Source: Abiotrophia defectiva ATCC 49176 (lineage in GTDB: Bacteria > Bacillota > Bacilli > Lactobacillales > Aerococcaceae). Taken from it: DNA of 64,000 nucleotides. Positions 28,421 to 36,865 of the stretch are shown one piece after another. The first letter of the stretch is position 1, and the number at the start of each line of letters is the position of its first letter. Made by a program: the position numbers and the translations under genes. The notes under the pieces are model-generated. The model did not search any database, was not told where the DNA came from, and saw only the letters and a list, made by a program, of their open reading frames with translations. The stretch covers positions 407,761-471,760 of the forward strand of contig NZ_KI535340.1 of the NCBI RefSeq assembly GCF_000160075.2, in the 5' to 3' direction.

Positions 28421-29686
28421 TTAGTTGCGTAACTGGGCCAAAAGTTGTTCAGCCAAACTTCTATTCATGGTAGGAGCCTGACGCAAGGCCTTAACAAGGG
28501 CCGGCACTTCCTCTAGGCTGGCACCGACTTGCAGGGCCAAGGACCGGGCTTGCAAGGCCATATGGCCCTTTTGGATGCCATCGGTCACTAGGGCTCTCAA
28601 GGCAGCAAAGTTCTGGGCTAGGCCGACTGCTGCAATGATTTGAGCCAGCTCACGGGCATTGGGCTTGCCTAAGATAGCTAGGGCCAATTGGGCCGTCGGA
28701 TGGACAGCTAGGGTGCCACCAACAGTTGCTATAGACAAGGGCAGAGTTAATTCCCCTTCTAGTCTGGCTTGATCAGCGGAAAGGGACCACTGACTGAGCC
28801 CCCGATATTGCCCATCCCGAGCCGCATGGGCGTGGACGCCAGCTTCCACGGCTCGCCAGTCATTGCCTGTGGCAAGCAAGACCGCATCTACCCCATTCAT
28901 AATGCCCTTATTGTGGGTCACCGCCCGACGTGGATCCAACTGGGCCACGCGACTGGCCTGACTCAAGCGTTTGGCCAGGGTCAAGGCTTGCTCTGGATTG
29001 GCGTGAAGCTGGGAGACGGGCAAGCTAACCCGGGCTTTGACTAGGAGCTTGTCGCCATGATTGGAAAGAATACGCAGGAGGGCTTGACCACCCAGGCTGG
29101 CTTCCACTTCAGGCGCTAGGGCCTCTAGGACGGTATTCATGACATTGGCACCCATGGCGTCACAGGGATCCAGACTTAAATAGACACAGAGAAAATCGCC
29201 CTGGTCATCCCCGTAGCTATCAGCCCATAAATCGCAAGGCCCGCCACCACGAGCCACCATGCTAGGACAGGCTGCCCGTGCTAGGTCTAGCCAGCGGTCT
29301 TTTTGAACTATCACTTGTTCAAGCGCTGCAGTCAAGTCTTCAATATCAGTTAGCACAATTTGACCGATTAGTTGGCGACTCAAAACCTGAGACTGGATAT
29401 TGCCCAGACGTTTGCCCCCGTTGCTGGCGGCAGCCACCACGCTAGGCTCTTCAATGGCCATTGGCACCACATAGTCCCGACCATTAATTTTGAAGGTCGG
29501 AGCCAGACCAAAAGGCAGGCTATAATTGCCCACATAGTTCTCAATCAACTGGTTGGCCACTGACTCTGGCAAGGTCAGGGCTGTTTCCAGGGCTTGGCCG
29601 TACCCTTCCTCTTCCAAATAAGTCGCCAAAATGGCCCGGCGCTGGCTGATTTCTTTCTGATAGAAGCCTCCAAAATCTGCTGGCAT
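28421..29686 (-). CDS. mvaA: Hydroxymethylglutaryl-CoA reductase, class II (degradative-type fold)
   Basis: Reduces HMG-CoA to mevalonate for isoprenoid and undecaprenol synthesis. The 421 residues match class II bacterial enzymes. The catalytic Glu is in MAIEEPSVVAAASNGGK (about residue 80), with conserved DAMGANVMN (about 178-186) and the Asp-bearing NKGIMNGVDAVLLATGNDWRA block. Upstream is GAGGAGGATC and a TATACT -10 (29721-29726 on the minus strand) divergent from the yggS promoter. Confidence 0.97.
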   Translation of the reverse strand: MPADFGGFYQKEISQRRAILATYLEEEGYGQALETALTLPESVANQLIENYVGNYSLPFGLAPTFKINGRDYVVPMAIEEPSVVAAASNGGKRLGNIQSQVLSRQLIGQIVLTDIEDLTAALEQVIVQKDRWLDLARAACPSMVARGGGPCDLWADSYGDDQGDFLCVYLSLDPCDAMGANVMNTVLEALAPEVEASLGGQALLRILSNHGDKLLVKARVSLPVSQLHANPEQALTLAKRLSQASRVAQLDPRRAVTHNKGIMNGVDAVLLATGNDWRAVEAGVHAHAARDGQYRGLSQWSLSADQARLEGELTLPLSIATVGGTLAVHPTAQLALAILGKPNARELAQIIAAVGLAQNFAALRALVTDGIQKGHMALQARSLALQVGASLEEVPALVKALRQAPTMNRSLAEQLLAQLRN

Positions 29687-29759
29687 CTTAGATCCTCCTC
29701 AAGACGTATTCTACCTCCTTAGTATAGCATGTCCTGCGCTACTTGGGAACGCGGGACTT

Positions 29760-29788
29760 TTGCAAAAAGTTAGCGGCCGTGCTATACT
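29760..29788 (+). promoter_or_regulatory. yggS promoter
   Basis: TTGCAA (29760-29765) and TATACT (29783-29788) are 17 bp apart, about 28 bp before the ATG. Confidence 0.85.
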
Positions 29789-29815
29789 ACAGCCATTAAG
29801 TAGGAGGAATATTCC

Positions 29816-30502
29816 ATGACTCAGAAGCTCATCCAGGATCGCTATCAAGCGGTCTTAGACCGTATCCAAAAACATAGCCCAGAAGGTAATGCCCCGCAGC
29901 TAATTGCCGTCAGCAAGACCGTGGGCGCCGACCAGATTCAGGCTCTCTATGATTTGGGCCAACGGCATTTTGGCGAGAATCGCTACCCTGCCCTCTTAGA
30001 AAAGCAGGCCGCCCTAGCCCAAACTGCTCCAGACATTGTCTGGCACTTCATCGGCCGGGTCCAAACCCGCCAGGTCAAGGAGTTTATCAATCAAATTGAC
30101 TATCTCCATGCCCTGGACCGCTTTGACTTAGCCAAGGAAATTCAAAAACGGGCCGACCACCCCATTAAGTGCTTCCTCCAGGTCAATGTATCGGGCGAAG
30201 AGAGCAAGACAGGCTATGAGCCCGAGCAAGTCTTTGCGGCCATCGAGCAACTGGCCCCTTACGACAAGATTGAAATCGTGGGTCTCATGACCATGGCGCC
30301 AGCCGATGCCCTAGAAGGCGAGCTCCACTTCTTCTTCAAGACCCTCAAGCATCTCCAACTCCTAGTCCAAGAAGCCGGCTATCCTCACGCTCCTTGTACA
30401 GAGCTCAGCATGGGCATGAGCCAAGACTATACCATCGCCACCGAGGAAGGGGCTAGCTTCCTGCGTGTGGGCAGTGCCCTCTTCGCGCCTGAAGGCTATT
30501 AA
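29816..30502 (+). CDS. yggS: YggS family pyridoxal phosphate homeostasis protein
   Basis: A 228-residue PLP-binding protein with the alanine-racemase-like fold that buffers PLP and affects amino acid balance. The PLP lysine is in LIAVSKTVGADQIQ (about residue 35); HFIGRVQTRQVK, LMTMAP and ELSMGMSQDYTIA match the family. In many Firmicutes it sits next to sepF/ylm division genes; here it is alone with its own promoter and terminator. Confidence 0.95.
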   Translation: MTQKLIQDRYQAVLDRIQKHSPEGNAPQLIAVSKTVGADQIQALYDLGQRHFGENRYPALLEKQAALAQTAPDIVWHFIGRVQTRQVKEFINQIDYLHALDRFDLAKEIQKRADHPIKCFLQVNVSGEESKTGYEPEQVFAAIEQLAPYDKIEIVGLMTMAPADALEGELHFFFKTLKHLQLLVQEAGYPHAPCTELSMGMSQDYTIATEEGASFLRVGSALFAPEGY

Positions 30503-30522
30503 GTTATGCTATCAAGAAAAGA

Positions 30523-30563
30523 CCCCTGAAGCCAGGATTCCGAATGGCTTCAGGGGCTTATTT
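30523..30563. terminator. Terminator after yggS
   Basis: CCCCTGAAGCCA (30523-30534) pairs with TGGCTTCAGGGG (30545-30556), then CUUAUUUUAUU. It may also serve the convergent gene at 30572. Confidence 0.85.
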
Positions 30564-30571
30564 TATTGTTT

Positions 30572-31036
30572 TTAACGTTGACGGGCTGCCTTAAGGTCAG
30601 ACAGTTTCACCACTAGGCGACCATCTTGGGTATAGCAGAAGTTGCGTACCTTGCTGGCATCAGCCATCACTTCAATGAGACGGTCGCGGTAAGGCTCAGC
30701 CAACTCGTCGAAGAGGAACTCGTCATCGGACAGTTGCAGTTGTTGACGTTGGGCGTCAATTTGTCCTTGGGTCCAGAGTTGATAGCTACGACTTGGCAAA
30801 TTGCCTTGGAATTTGCGTTTTTCAATCCGGTAGACATAACGGTCATCATCATAGGTGATTTCCAAGGCCCCGGTATTAGTCCGCGTCTCCTTGACGTCCC
30901 GATGGTGTTCCTTGTGGATGCGCCACCAGGTGTAAATAGCATTGAGGGCTTCTTCCTCTGTCGGGTAGGAACCATGCTCCTTGCGGGCATCTGTATAGCG
31001 GTCTACCCAATAGTTCGTGTACACAACTTTTTCCAT
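30572..31036 (-). CDS. Hypothetical protein, 154 residues
   Basis: I do not recognise a family. The protein starts MEKVVYTNYWVDRY, is rich in Tyr, Arg and acidic residues, has no signal peptide or membrane helix, and ends with LVVKLSDLKAARQR. The Y-x-x-W-W-R-I-H-K-E-H-H stretch (about 34-46) and YDDDRYVYRIEKRKFQG are the most distinctive parts. A strong AAGGAGG precedes the ATG. It is probably a cytoplasmic protein; no function can be given. Confidence 0.75.
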   Translation of the reverse strand: MEKVVYTNYWVDRYTDARKEHGSYPTEEEALNAIYTWWRIHKEHHRDVKETRTNTGALEITYDDDRYVYRIEKRKFQGNLPSRSYQLWTQGQIDAQRQQLQLSDDEFLFDELAEPYRDRLIEVMADASKVRNFCYTQDGRLVVKLSDLKAARQR

Positions 31037-31100
31037 ATAAGAACCTCCTTGTTAAGCGTTTCCATAATCTTATTATAGCATAGCCTTATGAAATAGCAAT

Positions 31101-31144
31101 GAAAAAGCCGACTACTTTGGCAAGTCACTGCTGAGTAGTCGGCT
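31101..31144 (-). terminator. Terminator of the secreted protein gene at 31151
   Basis: AGCCGACTACT (31106-31116) pairs with AGTAGTCGGCT (31134-31144), then UUUUUC on the minus strand. Confidence 0.85.
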
Positions 31145-31150
31145 ATGGCC

Positions 31151-31657
31151 CTAAGGCTTGACTTCTTGAATAGAAAATTGGTTACCCTGTAAATCCAGGG
31201 CCTTGCCGGTCAGAATTTGAGCCACTAAACGCGTGACCGTGGTCTTATCATATAGGACCTTAATAGAAGATGGCTCTTCTACTATTTCCACATTCTTAAA
31301 CTCAAAGTAACGCGGTGTGATGTCTTGGTCATGGTCACTATGCTCGACATAGTCCAGCCTTTCCTGGCTGGCCTCCTGCTTCTTACTTGGATCAGCCAAG
31401 GAAACCCTTTGGGGATTCTGGGTCAGCTGGTAAAAATCATCTAGCACTTGGTCGGTCTGACTGTCGCGGTTAAAGCGATAGGTCTCTGGCAGATAGAGTC
31501 GTACCGTCGTGTCCTTGATTTCAATGGCTACTAGACTGCTGTCGGACCTATCATTGCGGAAGACCACTTGGCGCGGACTGGCAGCCACCGAGGTCCAAGT
31601 GACCAAGCTAATTAAAATAGCTAGAAAAGGAATGAGAAATTGTTTGAGTGCTTTCAT
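31151..31657 (-). CDS. Secreted hypothetical protein, 168 residues
   Basis: No family recognised. A clear signal peptide (about 1-26, MKALKQFLIPFLAILISLVT then TSVAA before SPRQ) is followed by a ~140-residue soluble domain rich in Asp, Gln and Val with no anchor. ATG 31657 is chosen because GGAGGT lies 7 nt upstream; the ATG at 31672 overlaps that site. The transcript probably starts near 31894, giving a leader of about 235 nt. Confidence 0.75.
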   Translation of the reverse strand: MKALKQFLIPFLAILISLVTWTSVAASPRQVVFRNDRSDSSLVAIEIKDTTVRLYLPETYRFNRDSQTDQVLDDFYQLTQNPQRVSLADPSKKQEASQERLDYVEHSDHDQDITPRYFEFKNVEIVEEPSSIKVLYDKTTVTRLVAQILTGKALDLQGNQFSIQEVKP

Positions 31658-31900
31658 CTCGGACACCTCCATATGCTGTGTCTCAGTTTCTCCTTAAGAT
31701 TGACTGACGCTTAATAAAAAGAACGATTAGGCACCAACATAGAGTCTTTAACAGGCAGGGCCTCCTTCTAGACGAGTCATATCAAATTCTCTCACTAGTT
31801 TGCTTTCACGCTCTCTTCTTTCAAATATTCAGCTATTTCTTAATCTAGGGCTAGGCTCTTTTTACCACCTGTCTATAATTTCATGTAAGTGCTTGCAGAT

Positions 31901-31929
31901 AGTATACACCTACCTACCTTACCTGTCAA
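31901..31929 (-). promoter_or_regulatory. Consensus promoter with a long leader toward the secreted protein gene
   Basis: On the minus strand TTGACA (31924-31929) and TATACT (31901-31906) are exactly 17 bp apart. The nearest gene start in that direction is 31657, so the leader is about 235 nt. I see no known riboswitch core in 31658-31900; an AAGGAGG-like site near 31766-31772 has no convincing frame after it. Confidence 0.8.
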
Positions 31930-31956
31930 TAGGCCCCTCATTTTACCCATCATTAG

Positions 31957-31987
31957 AAAAAGGCTGGGACGACAATCCCAACCTTTT
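31957..31987 (-). terminator. Terminator of glmS
   Basis: AAAGGCTGGGA (31959-31969) pairs with TCCCAACCTTT (31976-31986), with one G-T type mismatch, followed by U residues on the minus strand. Confidence 0.82.
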
Positions 31988-32001
31988 AACCTTTTAATCT
32001 T

Positions 32002-33807
32002 TTATTCAACTGTCACAGACTTAGCCAAGTTACGTGGTTTGTCCACGTCTAGGCCACGGCCTAGGGCAGTATAGTAAGCAATCAATTGAGTCACGACCAC
32101 CATGGCCAGTGGGCTCAATAATTTGGTTACATTTGGTACCACGAAGAAGTCGTCTTCTTTGGCTACTTCTTGGCTAGCAATCACGACGGCTTGGGCGCCA
32201 CGTGCCTTGACTTCTTCCACGTTACCTCGGGTATGAGCGGCTACGCTTGGGTCGCTGATTAAGGCCAAGACAGGCGTCCCTTCCTCAATCAAGGCAATGG
32301 TCCCGTGCTTCAATTCACCCGCTGCAAAGGCTTCGGTCTGAATATAGGTGATTTCCTTGAGCTTGAGAGCAGCTTCCATGGACACATAGTAGTCCAAGAG
32401 ACGGCCGATATAGAAGGCATTGCGTGGTTCCATCAAGTTGGCATTACACCATGCTTCAAGCTGGTCTTTCTCCGCCAAGATAGATTCCATGGCGCTAGCC
32501 ACTAAGCTCAGCTCATGGGCCATGTCGAAGTCTGTTTCCTTACCTAAGTGGCGGGCTAGGCAGTCTGCCAAGATGGCCATAACTGCGATTTGAGCGGTAT
32601 AGGCCTTGGTAGAAGCCACCGCGATTTCTGGCCCTGCGTGTAGCAAGAGGGTATGGCTTGCTTCACGAGATAAGGTAGAGCCCTTAACGTTGGTAATGGT
32701 CAAGGATGGGTAACCCAACTCATTGACTCGAACCAAAGCCTGACGGCTGTCTGCCGTTTCCCCAGACTGGGTCAAGAAGATAAAGAGCGGTTTGCTGCTA
32801 AAGATTGGCAGGTCATAGGCAAATTCGCTGGCCAAGAGGACATCGACTGGTTTGCCAGCCATCTTCTCAATCAAGTTCTTGCCGACCCAACCTGCATGGT
32901 AGCTGGTCCCGCAGGCTACCACATAGAGGCGGTCCGCTTCTGTTAAGGCAGCCAAAAGGTCTTCAGATACATGGAAGTGGTCCTTGTCGCCTTGGTATTC
33001 TTGAATCAGACGACGCATAACGGTTGGTTGCTCGTCGATTTCTTTGATCATGTAGTAAGGGTAAGCGCCCTTCTCTAAATCTGCTGCGTCTAATTCTGCT
33101 TTGAAGGCAGCACGCTCTACAACTTGACCTGAGTAGGTTTCGATGGTCACAGCAGACGGTGTCAAGGTCACAAATTCCTTGTCCTTGATTTCAAGGTAGT
33201 CAGAAGTTAAGTGAATGGTTGCCATGGCATCTGACGCAATCAGGTTGTAGCCTTGGCCTAAGCCCACTAAGAGCGGTGATTTATTCTTAGCTGCATAGAG
33301 GGTATCTGGGGTCTCGCTATCGATTAAACCGAAGGCGTAAGAACCGTGAATCAAGCTCAGGGCTTTCTTGAAGGCTTCCTTACCAGACAAGCCATCTTTT
33401 AAAGCAAAGTGCTCAATCAATTGAACCACAACTTCTGTGTCCGTATCAGACTTGAAGTCGACGTCTTGCAGATAGTTAGCCTTAAGGTCAGCAAAGTTCT
33501 CAATCACACCATTGTGCACTAAGGCAAAACGGCCGCTAGCGGATAAATGTGGGTGGGCATTGTATTGGGTAGCTGGCCCGTGGGTAGCCCAACGGGTGTG
33601 TCCAATCCCAACAGTGGCAGGTAAATCGAAATCCACAATTTCCTTGAGTTGAGCAATGCGCCCTACTTCCTTGAAGAAGCCCACGGTCTCATTGTTGCGC
33701 ACAAAGATACCTGCTGAATCATAACCACGATACTCTAATTTTTCTAGGCCGGTAATCAAGGTTTCTTGAACCTTGCCCGCGCCGATCATTCCTACTACTC
33801 CACACAT
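32002..33807 (-). CDS. glmS: Glutamine-fructose-6-phosphate aminotransferase (isomerizing)
   Basis: Makes glucosamine-6-phosphate, the first committed step to cell-wall amino sugars. The 601 residues begin MCGVVG with the N-terminal nucleophile Cys, followed by the glutaminase domain ([16 protein letters not shown]) and two SIS isomerase domains ([18 protein letters not shown]), ending KSVTVE. The leader carries a glmS ribozyme, so product feedback by mRNA self-cleavage is expected. The nan operon in this window would supply GlcNAc-6-P, tying both to the same amino-sugar pool. Confidence 0.98.
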   Translation of the reverse strand: MCGVVGMIGAGKVQETLITGLEKLEYRGYDSAGIFVRNNETVGFFKEVGRIAQLKEIVDFDLPATVGIGHTRWATHGPATQYNAHPHLSASGRFALVHNGVIENFADLKANYLQDVDFKSDTDTEVVVQLIEHFALKDGLSGKEAFKKALSLIHGSYAFGLIDSETPDTLYAAKNKSPLLVGLGQGYNLIASDAMATIHLTSDYLEIKDKEFVTLTPSAVTIETYSGQVVERAAFKAELDAADLEKGAYPYYMIKEIDEQPTVMRRLIQEYQGDKDHFHVSEDLLAALTEADRLYVVACGTSYHAGWVGKNLIEKMAGKPVDVLLASEFAYDLPIFSSKPLFIFLTQSGETADSRQALVRVNELGYPSLTITNVKGSTLSREASHTLLLHAGPEIAVASTKAYTAQIAVMAILADCLARHLGKETDFDMAHELSLVASAMESILAEKDQLEAWCNANLMEPRNAFYIGRLLDYYVSMEAALKLKEITYIQTEAFAAGELKHGTIALIEEGTPVLALISDPSVAAHTRGNVEEVKARGAQAVVIASQEVAKEDDFFVVPNVTKLLSPLAMVVVTQLIAYYTALGRGLDVDKPRNLAKSVTVE

Positions 33808-33844
33808 GGGGGTAACAACTCCTTTATTATCATAAATTAAGTTG

Positions 33845-33995
33845 CTTTTAGGTGCTTAGACAGAGCCTCTGTCCTGGGATTTGCATCCCCAGTTTTATGC
33901 TCTCTCTTGTGGACTGCACGGCCCCGGGTCATCCGCCGAAAATTCGATAAACCCGCTCCTCGTCCCCTTCTCATGTGAAGGGCTGGCGCTATCCA
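33845..33995 (-). ncRNA. glmS ribozyme (glucosamine-6-phosphate responsive)
   Basis: On the minus strand the conserved core appears in order: AGCGCC at the cleavage site (33985-33990), GACGAGGAGCGGG, TTATCGA, TTTTCGGCGGATG and a closing pseudoknot/P4 region with ACTGGGGAT and ATCCCAG. Cleavage is expected between 33990 and 33989, 5' of the G in GCGCC. It lies directly before glmS. Confidence 0.95.
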
Positions 33996-34045
33996 TTAAT
34001 CTACAACTATCCTCCTTAACTTTAAATTCTCTAAAAGCTCCTTAT

Positions 34046-34074
34046 ACTTTACTATAAAGTATTTGTAATGTCAA
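34046..34074 (-). promoter_or_regulatory. glmS promoter
   Basis: On the minus strand TTGACA (34069-34074) and TAAAGT (34046-34051) are 17 bp apart, just upstream of the ribozyme. Confidence 0.75.
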
Positions 34075-34080
34075 AAATTC

Positions 34081-34404
34081 TCAACTCCTGATTAGACCGG
34101 GCTTGAACGCACTTATAAGCTAAGGCTGACAAAATTTATAGGCAAATATACATTTGTTATATAAGGGCATTTTCATAAATGGCCCGAGCAGAATCCCTTT
34201 AAATCAGCCTTTTTCGTCGGAAACACGAACATTCTTGTGAAATTGGCCCGACTATGTGAAATCCAGCCAAATTACCCCGTAAAAAAGTCGTGCTCAAACC
34301 CTATTTATAGGTGTAACCTATAAATAGGCAAGGCTAGTAAGTTCATAGGCTAGCACAAGCAAAAGCCCGCCCCCAAATCTGAAAGATTTGGGGCTGAATA
34401 CCAA
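34081..34404. other. Non-coding stretch with two perfect inverted repeats
   Basis: No open frame with coding signs. A 12-bp perfect stem with a 5-nt loop lies at 34300-34328 (CCTATTTATAGG and its complement), and a 10-bp stem at 34371-34393 (CCCCAAATCT / AGATTTGGGG); neither has a U-run. GGCCCGA recurs at about 34182 and 34243. It could be an unknown small RNA or the remnant of a small mobile element; I cannot decide. Confidence 0.5.
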
Positions 34405-34444
34405 ACAAAAGAAGAGGCTGGGAGTTTTCCCAGCCTCTTCTTTA
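34405..34444. terminator. Terminator of the DUF402 gene
   Basis: GAAGAGGCTGGGA (34411-34423) pairs with TCCCAGCCTCTTC (34428-34440), 13 bp with loop GTTT, flanked by A-rich left and T-rich right sides. Confidence 0.9.
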
Positions 34445-34465
34445 ATCAATTGGCATCACGATTAA

Positions 34466-35017
34466 TCAGTTATGCTTAGATTTACGTCGATGAGTCAGTT
34501 GACAATACCGCTCATACCAGATATCCACGAATTCTGGCGCGAAGGGACCTTTCTTCTCTTCGATCCAGCGGACCAGTTCTTGGATATTATATTTGAGGAT
34601 ACGATCGATTTCTTCCGGGTAGCGGTATCGCTTGCTGTGGAGCTCGTACTCGTCCAAGTCCAGCAGCCGCTTTTCCCCATCAGGAAATACCTTAATATCT
34701 AAATCATAGTCGATATACTTGAGCGCCTCATTATCAATCAGATAAGGAGAAGCCAAATTACAGTAATAAGTAACGCCGCGTTTGCGAATCATGGCTACAA
34801 TATTAAACCAGAAATGCTGGTGATAATAGAGCAAGGCTGCTTCCCGGGTTACCCAGCGACGACCGTCCGATTCCGTTACTAAAGTATGATCGTTACACCC
34901 AATGATGGATTGATCGCTGGTCTTCAATACCATGGTATCGCGCCAGGTCCGATGCAAAGACCCATCATGCTTATAACTTTTAATCGTGATGAACTCGCCT
35001 TCCTTGGGTTGTTTCAT
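34466..35017 (-). CDS. ntdP: DUF402 nucleoside tri-/diphosphate phosphatase
   Basis: A 183-residue DUF402 protein closely resembling the streptococcal/staphylococcal NtdP-type phosphatase that hydrolyses NTP/NDP. The start [23 protein letters not shown] and the segments [40 protein letters not shown] and [15 protein letters not shown] match that family end to end. ATG 35017 restores the family N-terminus; a TTG at 35041 would add eight residues. Monocistronic. Confidence 0.9.
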   Translation of the reverse strand: MKQPKEGEFITIKSYKHDGSLHRTWRDTMVLKTSDQSIIGCNDHTLVTESDGRRWVTREAALLYYHQHFWFNIVAMIRKRGVTYYCNLASPYLIDNEALKYIDYDLDIKVFPDGEKRLLDLDEYELHSKRYRYPEEIDRILKYNIQELVRWIEEKKGPFAPEFVDIWYERYCQLTHRRKSKHN

Positions 35018-35146
35018 CACTGAACCTACTTTCCGTTCCAAATTGAACCGGTACTTCGACCGTTAACCAATACTCCGATATTATAGCACAATTTCACCTA
35101 TTATGCTAAGGCTTTATGCGGACTTAGCAAATTTTTCTGAAGAGTC

Positions 35147-36865
35147 TTAGACTTCTTCTTGCATTTGGTAGTAAAGTTGGCGCTTGGCCATGAGTTGGTC
35201 GTGACTCCCTTGCTCTACAATGGCCCCATGATTCATGACAATAATCAGGTCCGCGCTGCGAATAGTAGCCAAGCGGTGGGCAATGACAAAGCTGGTCCGG
35301 CCGGCCATAAGCTGGTTGAAGGCTTCTTGGACCTTGAGTTCGGTATAAGCGTCGATGGACGAGGTCGCCTCATCCAGCAATAAAACCTTAGGTGGCTTAA
35401 TGAAAATTCGAGCCAAGGCCAGCAATTGGGCCTGACCTTGCGACAGTCCCCCACCCTGTCCTGACAGGATAGTGTCATAGCCCTGGGGCAGGAGTTCAAT
35501 AAAGTGATGGGCCTTAGCCGCCTTAGCTGCAGCGACTACCTCCTGGCGACTAGCATCTGGTCGGCCAAAGGCAATATTGTCATGGACCGTCCCCGTGAAG
35601 AGCCAGGTTTCCTGGGGCACCAAGCCAAGTTGGTCCCGCCAAGATTGTCGTCGATAGGTCGCAATAGCTTGGCCATCTAGCTCAATGGCCCCAGAGCTTG
35701 GCTCATAATAGCGCATGAGCAGGTTAATCATGGTCGATTTACCGGCCCCTGTTGGCCCTACTACAGCTACCATACTGCCAGGCGGCACATGCAGATTGAA
35801 GTCTTGGATTAGGGGTTGGGCTGGGTCATAGGAGAAGGCCATGTCGACAAAGTCAACAGCGCCTTGAACTTGGTCTCCTGCTAGATCAAGTCTTGCACTT
35901 TCAACCAAGCTTGGTAAATCCAGAATTTGGTAGAGACGTTCGGCACAGGCAATGGCCCCCTGAAGTTCCGATAAGACGGAGGAGATATCATTGAAGGGTT
36001 TGGTGTACTGGGTGGCATAGGCCAGAAAAGTCACCAATTCCCCTACCGTAAACTGGCCGCCCACTACCCGACTAGCCCCCACTCCAATTAAGAGGGCATA
36101 AATCAAGGCATTGACGAAACGGGTCATAGGATTAACCGTTGAAGAATAGAAGGTCGCCCCCAAGCTTGCCTGGCTATAGACCTGGTTCAAGGTTTGAAAC
36201 TCGTCAGCTAGGAATTCCTGGGCATCTAGTTGCTGCAGCAAGGTCATTTGGCGAATGGTCTCTTCTACCCGCTGAGCCTGGTCACTCCGGGTCTGAGCTT
36301 GGTCCCGATAGCGGTGATAGCTTTGTTTGGCGATAAAACGAGCAATGAAGAGGGAGACTGGGGTCAGAATGACTACCAAGCCAAAGAGGACCAAGTCCAT
36401 GCCCGCCATGAGATAGAGGGTCACGCCAATAGTGAAGAGGCCACTCATGAGTTGGGTGAAGAGCATCATAAGGCCATCCGTTAATTGCTCCAAGTCGTTG
36501 GTCAGACGGCTGACCAAGTCTCCCAGCCCAAAGCCATCAAGGGCAGGCACCGGACTAACTTGGAGCTGGGCCATGACCTTTTGTCTTAGCTCGGCCATAT
36601 GGCCATAGACCAGTTGATTGTAGAGCCAAGGATTAAGCCACTGGAAGGCAATGGTTAGGGCAATAAGCACTAACATTTGGACCAGCAAATCTTGCAGGAC
36701 TTGCGCTTGCCCTGTCCCAATCCAGTCAATGGCCCGACCAATCAAAACGGGTAAATAGAGGACGAGACCGGCCTGGATTAAGGTAGACAGCAAGGCTAGG
36801 CTCATGAGCCATGGTCGACTAGCCAAGCCTTTAAGTAGACGTTTCATTACTTGACCTTGTGTCAT
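35147..36865 (-). CDS. Heterodimeric ABC exporter, subunit with canonical Walker B
   Basis: A 572-residue half-exporter: six membrane helices (about 1-315) then a nucleotide-binding domain with Walker A GPTGAGKSTM, signature LSQGQAQLLALARI and Walker B KVLLLDEATSSID. The catalytic Glu is intact, but the signature has Gln for Gly (LSQGQ). It overlaps the upstream subunit gene by 4 bp. Such pairs (LmrCD, EfrAB, BmrCD type) export drugs, lipids or peptides; the substrate is unknown. Confidence 0.93.
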   Translation of the reverse strand: MTQGQVMKRLLKGLASRPWLMSLALLSTLIQAGLVLYLPVLIGRAIDWIGTGQAQVLQDLLVQMLVLIALTIAFQWLNPWLYNQLVYGHMAELRQKVMAQLQVSPVPALDGFGLGDLVSRLTNDLEQLTDGLMMLFTQLMSGLFTIGVTLYLMAGMDLVLFGLVVILTPVSLFIARFIAKQSYHRYRDQAQTRSDQAQRVEETIRQMTLLQQLDAQEFLADEFQTLNQVYSQASLGATFYSSTVNPMTRFVNALIYALLIGVGASRVVGGQFTVGELVTFLAYATQYTKPFNDISSVLSELQGAIACAERLYQILDLPSLVESARLDLAGDQVQGAVDFVDMAFSYDPAQPLIQDFNLHVPPGSMVAVVGPTGAGKSTMINLLMRYYEPSSGAIELDGQAIATYRRQSWRDQLGLVPQETWLFTGTVHDNIAFGRPDASRQEVVAAAKAAKAHHFIELLPQGYDTILSGQGGGLSQGQAQLLALARIFIKPPKVLLLDEATSSIDAYTELKVQEAFNQLMAGRTSFVIAHRLATIRSADLIIVMNHGAIVEQGSHDQLMAKRQLYYQMQEEV

